Origin: Alphaproteobacteria bacterium
Lineage (GTDB): Bacteria; Pseudomonadota; Alphaproteobacteria; UBA7985; JAUIBT01
Reading direction: 5' to 3'
Length of the DNA stretch: 64,000 bases
Assembly: GCA_030428255.1 (NCBI GenBank)
Contig: JAUIBT010000016.1
Location: forward strand, 30,028 to 94,027
In this document: piece by piece, positions 27,567-37,832 of the stretch
How the letters are laid out: the number at the start of each line of letters is the position of its first letter
How positions within the stretch are numbered: the stretch's first letter is position 1
Made by a program: the position numbers and the translations under genes
The notes under the pieces: model-generated
Database searches by the model: none
What the model was told of the DNA's origin: nothing
The model's input: only the letters and a program-made list of their open reading frames with translations

Positions 27567-28388
27567 CTAGCTGGCGGATCGCACGCCTTGAGCCAGCGAC
27601 TGCACAAAATTTAAGACTTCAGGCACCAGGGCGGCGTCGGGTTTGCCGTCGTCGTCCAGGTGCTGCGCGATGGTCGAGACGATAGCCGATCCAACCACAG
27701 CGCCGTCAGAAATGCTAGCGAACTTGGCTGCGTCCTCAGGGGTCTTTATGCCAAAGCCGACTGCGATGGGCAATTCGGTGGCACGGCGGATGCGCTCAAT
27801 GTGGCCTTGAACCACGTTGGCGTCAGCCGAGGCCGTGCCCGTGATCCCCGCGATCGAGACGAAATAGACAAAGCCAGACGTATTTTTCACCACCGCAGGC
27901 AAGCGCTGATCGTTGGTCGTCGGCGTGGTCAGGCGAATAAAGTTAAGTCCGGCTGCAACCGCAGGAACGCAGAACTCCTGGTCTTCTTCGGGGGGCAGAT
28001 CCACCACAATCAGACCGTCAACCCCGGCCGCCAGGGCCGCTTCAATGAAGCGCTCGGGCCCATAGATATAGATGGGGTTGTAATAGCCCATCAAGACGAT
28101 GGGCGTCTCGTCATCCTGCTTGCGAAATTCGGTCACCATATCCAGCGTTTTCTGCAAGGTCATGCCGTGACCCAGCGCACGCTGCGACGACAACTGGATC
28201 GCTGGTCCGTCGGCCATGGGGTCAGAAAACGGCATACCCAGCTCAATCACATCGGCGCCCGCTTTGGGCAGGTGCGCCAGGATCTGGGCAGAGACTTCGG
28301 GGGTTGGGTCGCCAGCGGTTACAAAGGTCACCAACGCCTTACGGCCTTCAGCTTTCAGCGCCGCAAAGCGCTTTTCAATTCGTGACAT
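27567..28388 (-). CDS. trpA: Tryptophan synthase alpha subunit
   Basis: The 273-residue TIM barrel cleaves indole-3-glycerol phosphate to indole. Key blocks are [21 protein letters not shown] (catalytic Glu and Asp region), [24 protein letters not shown] and [11 protein letters not shown]. It follows trpB by 13 bases and is followed by accD. Confidence 0.96.
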   Translation of the reverse strand: MSRIEKRFAALKAEGRKALVTFVTAGDPTPEVSAQILAHLPKAGADVIELGMPFSDPMADGPAIQLSSQRALGHGMTLQKTLDMVTEFRKQDDETPIVLMGYYNPIYIYGPERFIEAALAAGVDGLIVVDLPPEEDQEFCVPAVAAGLNFIRLTTPTTNDQRLPAVVKNTSGFVYFVSIAGITGTASADANVVQGHIERIRRATELPIAVGFGIKTPEDAAKFASISDGAVVGSAIVSTIAQHLDDDGKPDAALVPEVLNFVQSLAQGVRSAS

Positions 28389-28401
28389 GCGATGCCCTGC
28401 C

Positions 28402-29619
28402 CTAGAATTCGTTCATATTGATGCCGAGCGCGCGCCCGACTGAGAAGATGTCTTTATCGCCGCGTCCGCACATGTTCATGATGATGATATGGTCGGCAGG
28501 CAGCGACGGCGCGATCTTGGCGACATGTGCCAGCGCGTGGCTGGGCTCCAGCGCCGGGATGATGCCCTCTTCCCGGCAGCAAAGTTGGAAGGCGTCCAGC
28601 GCTTCATTGTCGGTGACGTAGACATAATTCACCCGACCAATTTCGTGCAGCCAGGAGTGCTCAGGGCCGATGCCAGGATAATCGAGGCCCGCAGAAATCG
28701 AGTGGCCTTCCAAGATTTGGCCGTCGTCATCTTGCAGCAAGTAGGTGCGGTTGCCGTGCAGCACGCCGGGTTTGCCACCGGTCAGCGAAGCGCAGTGCTC
28801 GTCTCCGTCCAAGCCGTGGCCACCGGCCTCTACGCCGATGATCTCAAGCTTGTCGTCCAAGAAGGGGTGGAACAGGCCCATGGCGTTCGACCCGCCACCG
28901 ATGCAAGCCACCAGCGTATCGGGCAAACGGCCCTCGGCCTCCAGGATCTGCTCCTTGGCTTCTTCGCCGATCACTGATTGGAAGTCGCGAACCATCGCGG
29001 GGTAAGGGTGCGGACCCGCCGCAGTTCCGATGATGTAGAACGTGTCTTCAACGCGCGCTACCCACTCGCGCAGCGCCTCGTTCATGGCGTCCTTCAACGT
29101 GCCGTTGCCCGCTGTCACTGGCACGACCTTGGCGCCCAGCATCTTCATGCGGAACACGTTGGGAGCCTGGCGCTCGATGTCGGTCGCGCCCATGTAGACC
29201 ACGCACTCCATCTTGAACAGAGCGCACACCGTAGCGGTAGCAACGCCATGTTGACCCGCACCGGTCTCAGCGATGATGCGCTTTTTGCCCATGCGGCGCG
29301 CCAACAGGATCTGACCCAGCGTGTTGTTAATCTTGTGCGCGCCGGTGTGGTTCAGCTCGTCACGCTTCAGGTAGAGCTTGGCACCGCCAAAATAGCGCGT
29401 CAGGCCTTCAGCAAAGTAGAGCGGCGACGGACGCCCAACGTAGTGTTTGGAATAATAGTCAAAATCGCGCTGAAAACTGGGGTCCGCTTTGGCCTCGTTG
29501 TAAGCCTTCTCCACCGCCAAAATCAGGGGCATGAGGGTTTCGGCGACATAGCGCCCGCCAAAGATGCCAAAGTGGCCGTTCTCGTCCGGCCCGGTGCGGA
29601 AGGAGTTGACTTGGTTCAT
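28402..29619 (-). CDS. trpB: Tryptophan synthase beta subunit
   Basis: The 405-residue PLP enzyme condenses indole with serine. The PLP lysine is in [13 protein letters not shown], the substrate loop is [12 protein letters not shown], and the phosphate-binding GGGSNAMG loop is present. The length is normal. An AGAAAGATCTGC leader precedes the ATG at 29619. It is the second gene of trpF-trpB-trpA. Confidence 0.97.
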   Translation of the reverse strand: MNQVNSFRTGPDENGHFGIFGGRYVAETLMPLILAVEKAYNEAKADPSFQRDFDYYSKHYVGRPSPLYFAEGLTRYFGGAKLYLKRDELNHTGAHKINNTLGQILLARRMGKKRIIAETGAGQHGVATATVCALFKMECVVYMGATDIERQAPNVFRMKMLGAKVVPVTAGNGTLKDAMNEALREWVARVEDTFYIIGTAAGPHPYPAMVRDFQSVIGEEAKEQILEAEGRLPDTLVACIGGGSNAMGLFHPFLDDKLEIIGVEAGGHGLDGDEHCASLTGGKPGVLHGNRTYLLQDDDGQILEGHSISAGLDYPGIGPEHSWLHEIGRVNYVYVTDNEALDAFQLCCREEGIIPALEPSHALAHVAKIAPSLPADHIIIMNMCGRGDKDIFSVGRALGINMNEF

Positions 29620-29718
29620 TTGCAGATCTTTCTGTTCGCGCGTTCCCGCCGATTTAAGCGAGCCAGGCGCTCATGTCTAGCCGTGAAGTGGTTCAAGGCA
29701 GCCCCAACCGACGGTCGC

Positions 29719-30360
29719 CTAGCCGTTTGCGCTCGCTGCGCGACAGAAGGCAGCGATCTTGTCCAGATCCTTAACGCCCCTTTGTCCCTCGACGCCTGAG
29801 GAAACATCGACGATCTTTGCGCCGGTCTGTTCGATTGCTTGTGCCACGTTGTCAGGGGTCAGGCCGCCCGCCAACAGCCACGGGCAAAAGGCTTGATAGT
29901 TGGCAACCAGCCTCCAATCAAATGCGACCGCATTGCCGCCCGGCAGCTCCGCGCCCTTGGGCGGCTTGGCGTCAAACAGTGCCAGATCAATGGCTTCTTC
30001 GTACTCGTCGGTCCAGTCAAAATCTTTGGCGGATTCAATTGGGAAGGACTTGCAGATCTTGACCCCGTGGCGTTCGCGCAGCCAGGCGCAAAACGCCGGG
30101 GTTTCCTCGCCGTGGAGCTGTATCACGTCGATTGGCAGATCAAATAGCAGCTCTTCAACAAAGCTTTCCGCCGGGTTGACCACCAAAGCCACCGTCTGGA
30201 TACGCCCTTTGGCAGACTTGATCAGTTTTGCCGCCTTCGCCGCTGCGATGGCCCGCGGGCTTTTGTCATAGAAGACAAAGCCAGCATAGCTCGCGCCACT
30301 TTCGATGCTTGCCTCCAAAGCGTCCTGCGTTGTGATGCCACAAATCTTAACTTGTGCCAA
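29719..30360 (-). CDS. trpF: Phosphoribosylanthranilate isomerase
   Basis: The 213-residue TIM barrel converts phosphoribosylanthranilate to CdRP in tryptophan synthesis. VKICGITT carries the general base Cys, AGFVFYDKSPR is the conserved second block, and VDVSSGVEGQRGVKD is the C-terminal block with the catalytic Asp region and phosphate site. The start is a TTG at 30360 preceded by GGAGGGG, a strong site that supports the unusual start codon. It is first in the trpFBA order. Confidence 0.94.
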   Translation of the reverse strand: MAQVKICGITTQDALEASIESGASYAGFVFYDKSPRAIAAAKAAKLIKSAKGRIQTVALVVNPAESFVEELLFDLPIDVIQLHGEETPAFCAWLRERHGVKICKSFPIESAKDFDWTDEYEEAIDLALFDAKPPKGAELPGGNAVAFDWRLVANYQAFCPWLLAGGLTPDNVAQAIEQTGAKIVDVSSGVEGQRGVKDLDKIAAFCRAASANG

Positions 30361-30416
30361 ATTCCCCTCCTCGTTTGGGCCCTCTAGCCTAAGCTTCTCG
30401 GCTTAAGCTTTGCGAT

Positions 30417-31238
30417 CTAGGCCACACGTGTTGCGCCCGGACGCCAGCCTGTGCGGATATAAAACACGATGGCTGAGACCGTTACCAAGCCGATCACAAT
30501 CATAAAGGATAGAAGCATGCCAGCAAAAGACCAGACAAAATAGGATTTGTTGAGCGTGATGGTCCCGTACTCGTCCACTGCTTCAAGGACCATGGGATAA
30601 TAAAGATCGATGATGCGGCGCAGCGCCATCAGCACAAAGAATGGCGGTAGAATGGTACCACCGGCAACCAGTAAAAGCTTCAGGTTGATGGCGCGCGAGG
30701 TCAACCAAGAATCGCTCAATGTATAGGGTGCATCGACGGCCGTCGCAGGGAACACGAAGCCCAAGCGCATAAAGGCCATCAAAGTTGCAAGCGCGCACAG
30801 CCAGAACACCAAGACCTGCAAGGCTGGAGCCCAGCTCCACAGGACCAACCACATAAAAATGCCCACCAGAAACAACGGCAACATCAGCACGACGATAATG
30901 GTCAGGCTCTTTAGGAACCGCCAGTATCGCTCTATGCCCGCAGAAGATAGGTCCGGTATGATCTCAAGCCGGTCAAGCAAGAGCAGGCGATAAAGCGCAA
31001 TCGCCACCCAACATTGAATGATCAAATTGACGACCAGCACCTCCAAGGTTTGCACCAACCAATTGGGCAACCAAGCAAAGTTCATATAGATGATCTGGTC
31101 CGCCCCGATATAGAGCCCAACGCTCAGCGTGTAAGGCAGCGCGCACAGCACGATGATGTGGAAGAACTTTTCCTTAAGCTCGGCATAGCAGTCCACAATT
31201 GTACTGCGCACCGGGATATCCGGATAAAGAACAGTCAT
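30417..31238 (-). CDS. Polytopic membrane protein of unknown function
   Basis: The 273-residue product has about six hydrophobic segments (for example IIVLCALPYTLSVGLYIG, TIIVVLMLPLFLVGIFMW and the C-terminal SFAGMLLSFMIVIGLV). It starts at MTVLYPDIPV (ATG at 31238); a longer frame to 31313 adds a hydrophilic stretch with no support. No transporter signature is visible. It lies between the trp genes and the LapA-like gene on the same strand. The function is unknown. Confidence 0.7.
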   Translation of the reverse strand: MTVLYPDIPVRSTIVDCYAELKEKFFHIIVLCALPYTLSVGLYIGADQIIYMNFAWLPNWLVQTLEVLVVNLIIQCWVAIALYRLLLLDRLEIIPDLSSAGIERYWRFLKSLTIIVVLMLPLFLVGIFMWLVLWSWAPALQVLVFWLCALATLMAFMRLGFVFPATAVDAPYTLSDSWLTSRAINLKLLLVAGGTILPPFFVLMALRRIIDLYYPMVLEAVDEYGTITLNKSYFVWSFAGMLLSFMIVIGLVTVSAIVFYIRTGWRPGATRVA

Positions 31239-31430
31239 GGTTTCACCGTCATCGTTTGGGGCTTTCTGGGTCGATGTGCCGATTGATGTGGTCCAAATTG
31301 CGGATGCTCGCAAGCACTTGCCACCTTGCTGATGTCATGTGCGGCAAAGCCTGGGTCTGTCAACCGCCCATCCCCGCTGCATGTGAGATCATTGCAAGCT
31401 CGGGACCAAGAGCCGGCCCTAGGTCCGCAC

Positions 31431-31829
31431 TTAGCGGCGGCTGGCCAGCTTGGTCTGAACCAACAAAGCTTTGCTGCTGGCCGACTGACTGGGCTCGCGC
31501 AAGCTCTCCAGCTCGCGCTCGGCGGACTTCAGCGCCCGCCGCGTTTGACGCAGACGCCGCCGTGTCGCGCTGCCTGCCAGCCAGGTCATCACGGCCCCCC
31601 AAAGCAAACCGAAGCCCACGAAGGAAAACAGCCAAGCCCAGACTGGCAGGCTGAGAGCACCGTCGTAGAGCACATCGGCATCCAGGGCCAAAGGCTCGGG
31701 GTTAGACAGCACCAGGACCAGACCCAGGAAAAGACCCAAAAGGGAAAGGACGCTAAAAACAAATCGCACCACGCTGGAACCTGCTCCTGTCACTTGCACA
31801 TGCTGGTTGATCTTGTCGCTGGCCGACAC
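31431..31829 (-). CDS. LapA-like (DUF1049) inner-membrane protein
   Basis: The 132-residue protein has two transmembrane helices (FVFSVLSLLGLFLGLVLVLS and LFSFVGFGLLWGAVMTWLAG) and a cytosolic basic coiled-coil-like tail (RRRLRQTRRALKSAERELESL). This is the layout of LapA/YciS proteins, which take part in controlling lipopolysaccharide synthesis in enterics. Its place between ihfB and trpF is typical of alphaproteobacteria and supports the call. Confidence 0.78.
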   Translation of the reverse strand: MSASDKINQHVQVTGAGSSVVRFVFSVLSLLGLFLGLVLVLSNPEPLALDADVLYDGALSLPVWAWLFSFVGFGLLWGAVMTWLAGSATRRRLRQTRRALKSAERELESLREPSQSASSKALLVQTKLASRR

Positions 31830-32161
31830 CCTGATCGGCGGCGACGGCGGCAGCCTTGACCCATGGTAGCGTCATTCGCAGTCGGCTGCTACCGGGCCTC
31901 ACCGTTTTGTATGGATTTGATTATGGCGACTTGCCCCACCAAGCTGGCATCTGGTCGTCGATCCTGCAAACCAGCCCTACTTTCACCAGATCGTCACCAG
32001 GCCGCGCGCTATGCTCGCTCGATCTAGACCAAGGCCAGTCTCGCGGTCCTCGTTTCGCACCAAATTTCGAGGCAACGCCAAAGACCTTCACTGCACTGGG
32101 TGTCCGAAGCTGGCTTGCACCACAGCAAGCGACGCCGCTTTGGTCCCAAGGCAGGTCCGGC
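31830..32161. other. Intergenic region between the LapA-like gene and ihfB
   Basis: This stretch of about 330 bases lies between two leftward genes. I see no gene, clear terminator or repeat. It may hold a promoter for the LapA-like gene. Confidence 0.4.
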
Positions 32162-32458
32162 TTAACCCTTGTCGGCCAGATCCGGATTGAGTCGCTGACG
32201 AAGCTGCTTGCCAGCCTTGAAGAGAGGCACCCGCTTTTCATCAACCTCGACCGCTTCGCCGGTTCGCGGATTGCGCGCCACGCGCGCGTCACGCTGCTTG
32301 ACTGAGAAGGCACCGAAGCCGCGCAACTCCACGCGATTGCCTTCGCTGAGCGCCCCGCTTATCTCATCGAAGATGGTCGCCACAAGGCTTTCAACATCGC
32401 GCAAAAGCAGGTGCGGGTTGGCATCAGCAATGCGCTGAATGAGTTCCGATCGAGTCAT
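32162..32458 (-). CDS. ihfB: Integration host factor beta subunit
   Basis: The 98-residue HU/IHF-family DNA-bending protein has [11 protein letters not shown] at the start, [14 protein letters not shown] and [11 protein letters not shown] in the arm region, and [12 protein letters not shown] at the end. IHF-beta is favoured over HU by the [12 protein letters not shown] block and by the neighbouring LapA-like gene and trpF. It works with IHF-alpha in the nucleoid. Confidence 0.92.
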   Translation of the reverse strand: MTRSELIQRIADANPHLLLRDVESLVATIFDEISGALSEGNRVELRGFGAFSVKQRDARVARNPRTGEAVEVDEKRVPLFKAGKQLRQRLNPDLADKG

Positions 32459-32757
32459 AAGGCTTTCGAGACCTCGTTCTTATGGCAGCTCCTTGCAAGA
32501 TCAAAGAACTGAGCGCCATATATTTGGCACCGCCGCGCAGCATGCCAAATCCGAGAGGCCTTCGCAAGTATGAGGTTAATTTAGCCCTCATTTCCGCAAA
32601 CCGCCTGGGGAAAGCCTGCGACTCGAGCCGATCCAAGTCGGCCCAAGGCCAGCCTTAGGTCAACCCTTTGCCCCGCCAGGCACGCGCCCTGCCAGCGCCA
32701 GAGATCACGGGGCCTGAACGCAAAACACCTGAATTGCTGGGGCCAGTTTGCAGTATA

Positions 32758-33621
32758 TCAATTGTTGCTGGCAGTTTGCGCGCTGGGATCCGTCGGCAGC
32801 GCGGCGATGTAACGGCCCGACTGCGAGGAAATCTGCGGCACCAACCGTTGACGCTCAAAGATCTCATAACCCGGCTGCAAGCTCGCCCAGAAGTCATACC
32901 AAGGGTGTTCCTTTTGCGCTGCCAGAGCCTTATCCGTCATACGGAAGGGAAAGGAGTGGAAATAGAACAGGCCATTGCCGGCTTCGAAGTTCAAGCTGGC
33001 AACCGTGTAGATTTCCTCCATCGGGTCATCACGCATGGCAAAGCAACCTTCAGAGGTGCAATCGCCGTGCACCATGAGGTTCGAGCCCGCCCAGCCTCTG
33101 GAGCGGTCATGCGCATTGGGGAAACCCAAATTGAACGACATGTGGAACTGGGATTGCGGTTTCATGTTGTGCGCCCGCACTTCATAAAACCCCTCGGGAG
33201 TTTGCAGATCACCTGGGCGCGTCTTGGGGCCAAGAGCACCGGAATAGTTACAGACCTCATAGCGTTTAACCAGCTTGTAGCCAGAGCGCCGCTTGTCTTT
33301 CGCCCACAGCTCAATCACGCTGTCCTGCTTGATGGCGCGCATGAAGACCGGTTGCGAAAAATCAACGCCCTTGCTGGCAAACATGCGCTGAACAGGCTCA
33401 CGGTATCGGGCCACGGCGACCTGCGCCCGGTCGGGCCCATTGTTGTCGGTGGTGCGAATGGCCCCGCTGTCGAGTCCTCCGCCCGTACAACTGCTCAATG
33501 TCAGAACTGCGCCCAGCGGCAACACGAGCGCCAAGGCCCGCAAGGGGACCGCTAGCGGTCGATACGTCCGAGCGTGAAAAGTCCCAATCCACGTGATCGC
33601 AGAGCGAAAACCTAGCTTCAT
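32758..33621 (-). CDS. YafK/DpaA-type L,D-transpeptidase-fold lipoprotein
   Basis: The catalytic region contains LMVHGDCTSEGCFAMRDD, the His/Cys pattern of the YkuD-fold YafK subgroup. GALGPKTRPGDLQTPEGFY is the usual upstream block. In E. coli the homologue DpaA releases Braun's lipoprotein from peptidoglycan rather than cross-linking. A hydrophobic segment ends in lipobox LSSC, so it is probably membrane-anchored. The start is uncertain: the ATG at 33621 gives 287 residues with a long n-region, and one at 33684 gives 308. It is divergent from ctaA. Confidence 0.85.
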   Translation of the reverse strand: MKLGFRSAITWIGTFHARTYRPLAVPLRALALVLPLGAVLTLSSCTGGGLDSGAIRTTDNNGPDRAQVAVARYREPVQRMFASKGVDFSQPVFMRAIKQDSVIELWAKDKRRSGYKLVKRYEVCNYSGALGPKTRPGDLQTPEGFYEVRAHNMKPQSQFHMSFNLGFPNAHDRSRGWAGSNLMVHGDCTSEGCFAMRDDPMEEIYTVASLNFEAGNGLFYFHSFPFRMTDKALAAQKEHPWYDFWASLQPGYEIFERQRLVPQISSQSGRYIAALPTDPSAQTASNN

Positions 33622-33900
33622 TTGTTCTTTGATATCCCTAGCCAAGAGGCGTTGATTTGTGTCGAGACCGCTACGGCGCGCCATGCAAGGCGGCGATCGG
33701 TTCTAGGGCGCTTTAGCGCGTAATTGTGGCGAATTGCGGCAAAGCCTAACTGCCGCGCCTTGCCGCAGCAATGAGTTATTCACTTGCGTCTGTCCCACGC
33801 AAGAATATGTGAAGTGCAATGCCGCTCAATGCCCGTCTTGCGCCTTCAGCGCGACGGCGAGCAACCTGCTGACAGCCGCTCCTTTACGAGAATCCAATCA

Positions 33901-34965
33901 ATGACCAACCCTTCTGCCGCCTCCCTCGCACCGCCAGCCTCGCAGCGCCACATGGATTTGGCGATCTGGATGTTTGTCTGCGCAGCCATGATCGTCGCTA
34001 TGGCCATTATCGGTGCCATTACACGTCTGACCGAATCCGGCCTCTCAATCATGGAGTGGGCACCCATCAAAGGCGCCCTGCCTCCGCTGAGCGAAAGCGA
34101 GTGGCGGCGCTTGTTCGCGCTCTACCAACAGACAGACGAGTACAAGATTGATAATGCAGGCATGGCGCTGGCTGACTTCAAGGCCATCTTTTGGTGGGAG
34201 TGGATTCACCGCCTCTGGGGTCGCACGATTGGCCTGGTCTACGCCCTGCCGCTGGTCTGGTTTTGGCTGCGCGGTCGCCTGCCCGCCTGGTCCAAGCCAC
34301 TGCTGTTCGCGGGCCTGATCTTGGGCGGCCTGCAAGGGTTCGTGGGGTGGTTCATGGTACACTCTGGCTTTGGCGAGCGGACTGATGTCAGCCAGTACCG
34401 ACTGGCGCTGCACTTGAGCATGGCCTTGGCGCTCGAGGTCTATGTGCTGCTGCTCGGCCTGCGGTTTGCTTACGGTCGCCAGACCCTGAACCAAGCGGTG
34501 CCGCCACGTTTGGCCGCGGTAACGCTGTGCCTGTTTGCCCTGCTCTCGCTGACCGTTGTCAGCGGCGCGTTCGTGGCGGGACTGAATGCAGGCACGCTCT
34601 ATACCGAATTTCCGCTGATGGGCGCGGGCCTTGTGCCCGTCGAGTACAGCGAGCTGTCGCCCTGGTGGCGCAACTGGTTCGACAACGGCGCGGCGGTTCA
34701 ATTCAACCACCGCCTGCTGGCCAGTTTTACCGCTACCGCCAGCTTAGGCTTGGCGCTTTGGGGGTGGCTGAAGACGCAAGCCGGCCTGCGCTGGATCTTC
34801 TTGAGCCTCGGCCTTGCCGCGTTGGGCCAGTATCTGCTCGGCATCACGACTTTGCTGATGGCGGTGCCCGTGGCGCTCGGCGCGCTGCATCAAGCGGGCG
34901 CGATCACCTTGCTGACCCTCTACACCATCGCGGCCTACTGGCTCACACGTCAACAGCGCACCTGA
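33901..34965 (+). CDS. ctaA: Heme A synthase (CtaA/COX15)
   Basis: The 354-residue membrane enzyme hydroxylates the C8 methyl of heme O to give heme A for cytochrome aa3 oxidase. About eight membrane segments are visible. Conserved haem-ligand histidine blocks include FWWEWIHRLWGR, RLALHLSMAL, FNHRLLASFTA and ALHQAGAI. The GAITRLTESGLSIMEWAP signature at the N-terminus is typical of the alphaproteobacterial/mitochondrial COX15 type. A longer frame to 33784 is possible, but the ATG at 33901 fits the family. Confidence 0.95.
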   Translation: MTNPSAASLAPPASQRHMDLAIWMFVCAAMIVAMAIIGAITRLTESGLSIMEWAPIKGALPPLSESEWRRLFALYQQTDEYKIDNAGMALADFKAIFWWEWIHRLWGRTIGLVYALPLVWFWLRGRLPAWSKPLLFAGLILGGLQGFVGWFMVHSGFGERTDVSQYRLALHLSMALALEVYVLLLGLRFAYGRQTLNQAVPPRLAAVTLCLFALLSLTVVSGAFVAGLNAGTLYTEFPLMGAGLVPVEYSELSPWWRNWFDNGAAVQFNHRLLASFTATASLGLALWGWLKTQAGLRWIFLSLGLAALGQYLLGITTLLMAVPVALGALHQAGAITLLTLYTIAAYWLTRQQRT

Positions 34966-35055
34966 GGCAGCCAGCCCCTTGCAATCACCCATGCAATCGA
35001 CCGTGCATTCGACCTGGCCGCCGCCCCGGTGACGGGCATGAGAAACCGGGCGTGG

Positions 35056-35604
35056 CTAGATCGCAGGTCCCATGCGTTCGCGCAATACTTCGACCTGATG
35101 CTGAGCGGCCTGCATGTTGGGGTGAATATGCAGCGCCTTCTCATAGTAGCGCAGCGCCTTGTCGTCCTCGCCCAGTGCGATGTAGATTGCACCCAACCCA
35201 GCCAGTGCCCCGAAATGGTTGGGCTCTAGCTCCAGGACGTGCTGTACGTCGGCAATCGAACGATCATAGAGCCCCAGCATATAGTAGTAGGTCGCACGTC
35301 GGTTCCAAGCTTCGGCCCAGTCCGGGTGTTTGGCGATCACCTTATCCAAGATGGCCACGGCGATGTAGGGATTGCCTTCACTAAAGGTCTCGTGCGAGCG
35401 CTGAACCTCCAGGCGGGCGTCTTCGTCCTGGTGGTCGAGCCACGTTTGCCAAATGCTTTGCTCGATCGGCCGTGCGGCCTCGACATCCGGTGCTTGAAGC
35501 AGTCGATCAAACAAATCGATAAGGTTAGGGCTGCTCTGATCCGCCAGCGCAAGACCAGGCAGTCCGGCTAGCGCAAGGGCTAGCGTTAAGACGAGCCGTT
35601 TCAT
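35056..35604 (-). CDS. Exported TPR protein
   Basis: The 182-residue product begins with a signal peptide (KRLVLTLALALAGLPGLALA). After a helical region, three tetratricopeptide units are visible: DWAEAWNRRATYYYMLG, NHFGALAGLGAIYIALG and DKALRYYEKALHIHP. It is probably a periplasmic scaffold. The partner is unknown. It converges on ctaA. Confidence 0.82.
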   Translation of the reverse strand: MKRLVLTLALALAGLPGLALADQSSPNLIDLFDRLLQAPDVEAARPIEQSIWQTWLDHQDEDARLEVQRSHETFSEGNPYIAVAILDKVIAKHPDWAEAWNRRATYYYMLGLYDRSIADVQHVLELEPNHFGALAGLGAIYIALGEDDKALRYYEKALHIHPNMQAAQHQVEVLRERMGPAI

Positions 35605-35776
35605 CCGAGCATGATAGATTGACAGCGACAGACATCAAGCGCACAAAATGGTGAGCGACGCAGGTGCTTCGGCCCCACATGCGCGCTATCCCTCCCACAT
35701 TGCGCCTCACCTGGAGGCCCGGCGTTGTCTCGCCAGGCCGAACGCGAGGCCGTTCTGAGTTAGAAAGAACGCGCTT

Positions 35777-36769
35777 ATGTCCGCAACCAGTTCCCCAGGT
35801 AGCTCCCAGGACAGTCCCCAGGACAGCTCCCAGGGCAGCGCCAGCACAATAGGGCGCTCGGCGCTAAAGATCGGCCTGCTTTCTGCGCTGGCTGGCAACA
35901 TCATGTGGAGCCTTTTTCCATTTTATTTCCGACCATTAGCGGACATTAACCCGCTAGAGATCTTGGATCACCGCGTCTGGGGGGCCGCAGCCTTCTTGGC
36001 CCTTTGGCTGCCCTTCAACAATCGCTGGGCAAGCGTCAAGGCCGCCCTGAGCGACCTGCGTAAAGCGCGCTTGCTTTTGCTCTCGGCTTTGCTGATCGGC
36101 GGCAACTGGCTGGTCTATATTTGGGCGGTCACGCACGACCACGTGCTGCAAGCCAGCCTTGGCTATTATCTGTCACCCCTGGTGGCCGTTGCCATGTCTT
36201 GGGCCATATTAAAGGAGCGCCAGAACCGATTCCAAATGGTCGCCTTCGCCCTGGCCAGCCTTGCGGTGGCCGCCAAAATGATGCTGACGGGCAGCCTGCC
36301 TTGGATCGCATTGGCGCTGGGATTTTCTTTCGCCAGCTATGGTCTGGTGCGCAAGCAAACCGACGTGGGCCCACTGTCGGGCTTGTTTGTCGAGGCGCTT
36401 TTCCTGCTGCCCTTCGCCTTGCTACACCTGAGTTGGCTGGCCTGGCAAAACCAACTGAGTTTCCAGATTGGCCTCGACTGGCAGCACAGCGGCTTGATCC
36501 TGGGCCTTGGCATTATCACCGTTTTGCCGCTGTATTTTTTCAACACCGGTGCGAAGGCCCTGCCCTACTCTTTCGTCGCCATGCTGTTCTATACCGTACC
36601 AACGCTGTTGTTCTTCTTTGCGACCCAGATCTTCGGCGAGCCTGCGACTTGGGCTGACGTTGGCGTGTTCGCGATCATTTGGCTGGCGGTCGGGCTCTAT
36701 CTTTACGGCCAGTTTCAAGGCTCGCGTAAGGCCCGAAAGGTCACCAAGCCGCCGGTAAAGCCCATGTGA
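35777..36769 (+). CDS. rarD: EamA-family transporter RarD
   Basis: The 330-residue protein has ten predicted membrane helices in two EamA halves. The N-terminal signature NIMWSLFPFYFRPLADI then EILDHRVWGA is typical of RarD (chloramphenicol-sensitive protein). The first ~30 residues are a Ser/Gln-rich extension (SSPGSSQDSPQDSSQGS) not usual for the family. The substrate is not established. It stands alone. Confidence 0.88.
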   Translation: MSATSSPGSSQDSPQDSSQGSASTIGRSALKIGLLSALAGNIMWSLFPFYFRPLADINPLEILDHRVWGAAAFLALWLPFNNRWASVKAALSDLRKARLLLLSALLIGGNWLVYIWAVTHDHVLQASLGYYLSPLVAVAMSWAILKERQNRFQMVAFALASLAVAAKMMLTGSLPWIALALGFSFASYGLVRKQTDVGPLSGLFVEALFLLPFALLHLSWLAWQNQLSFQIGLDWQHSGLILGLGIITVLPLYFFNTGAKALPYSFVAMLFYTVPTLLFFFATQIFGEPATWADVGVFAIIWLAVGLYLYGQFQGSRKARKVTKPPVKPM

Positions 36770-37029
36770 TGCCCAAGTGAAGCACAGTAAGGCCCAGCGT
36801 CGCGCCTTGCATGAGACAGCATGCAGCAGCATTTGCGGTTGGCCAGGCTTTGACCCGGCTCGAATCAAGACCTATAGAGCTTGAGGTGCCACCGCCCGAC
36901 CATGGACCTGCGGCGTGGTGCTTGGGGCGCTGTCGGTTCGGCTGACCAACGGTTCGCTCTGCCCTCGGCACGCAATTGATCACGAAGGAGCTTGGCTCGT
37001 CCGAGTCCTCCCAACACTATGAGGATTTC

Positions 37030-37656
37030 ATGCCCGACACCGCAATCGACATCAATTTCCCGGTCGCTCTGCTCTATGGCGAGTTCAACCAGCTCAAGGT
37101 CGCCTTTGCAACGGATCGTCCCGTTCGCGGTGAAAAGCCACGCTGCCTGGACATCATCTTCAAGGAAGCTGACAGCGAGACCCGAATCGATTTCTGGGAC
37201 GAAAAAAGCTGGAAAGAGCCCAACCCTGAGCTGAACGATAAGCCCTGGACGCGTCAATTCCTGTCAGCGCTCAATCACTTCAGCGATTTGAACCGCGCCG
37301 CCCACAAGATCGAATACGTAGATGCTGATTATGACCGCATCGACATGGACCTGATCAAACTGGCTTTCTCTGGCCTGATCCCCAACGAAGGCGAAGCTAA
37401 GAGCAACGCTGAGCAGTGCATGTTGCAGCTGGTCAACTATTTGCAGGAATACGATCTGTTGCCCAAGCTGCCGGGCGACACGCCTGGTGCCTCAACCGCG
37501 CCAGCTGAGCCCATTGAGGTCGCGCCAGCGACCCAAGACGCACAGCCAGAGGCCAGTGCAAGCGACGAGGGGGCAGCAGAGGCCACAGCGGCTGCCGCAG
37601 AAGCCCCCGCTGCTCCTGCCACCCACGAAGAGCCCCAGAAAAGCACTTGGCTCTAA
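37030..37656 (+). CDS. Conserved-looking acidic protein of unknown function
   Basis: The 208-residue protein starts at an ATG eight bases after GAGG. The first ~150 residues form a compact, mixed alpha/beta region with IDINFPVALLYGEFNQLKV and FWDEKSWKEPNPELNDKPW. The last ~55 residues are Ala/Glu/Pro-rich and disordered. There is no signal or membrane segment. I do not recognise it. Confidence 0.7.
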   Translation: MPDTAIDINFPVALLYGEFNQLKVAFATDRPVRGEKPRCLDIIFKEADSETRIDFWDEKSWKEPNPELNDKPWTRQFLSALNHFSDLNRAAHKIEYVDADYDRIDMDLIKLAFSGLIPNEGEAKSNAEQCMLQLVNYLQEYDLLPKLPGDTPGASTAPAEPIEVAPATQDAQPEASASDEGAAEATAAAAEAPAAPATHEEPQKSTWL

Positions 37657-37832
37657 GCCAGACCCCAGAGGCGTTTCGGGCCGGGCGTTGCAATAGCGCT
37701 CAGGCCTGGCGCGCTGTCTAGAGCGGGCCTCGTTGAATTGCACTCACGTACCGCGCTCTAACTGTCTGATTTTGAAGCAAATGCGCCTTGCAAAGCTTTG
37801 GCATTGTTAAGAGTGATCGCCTGGGCTTTGTG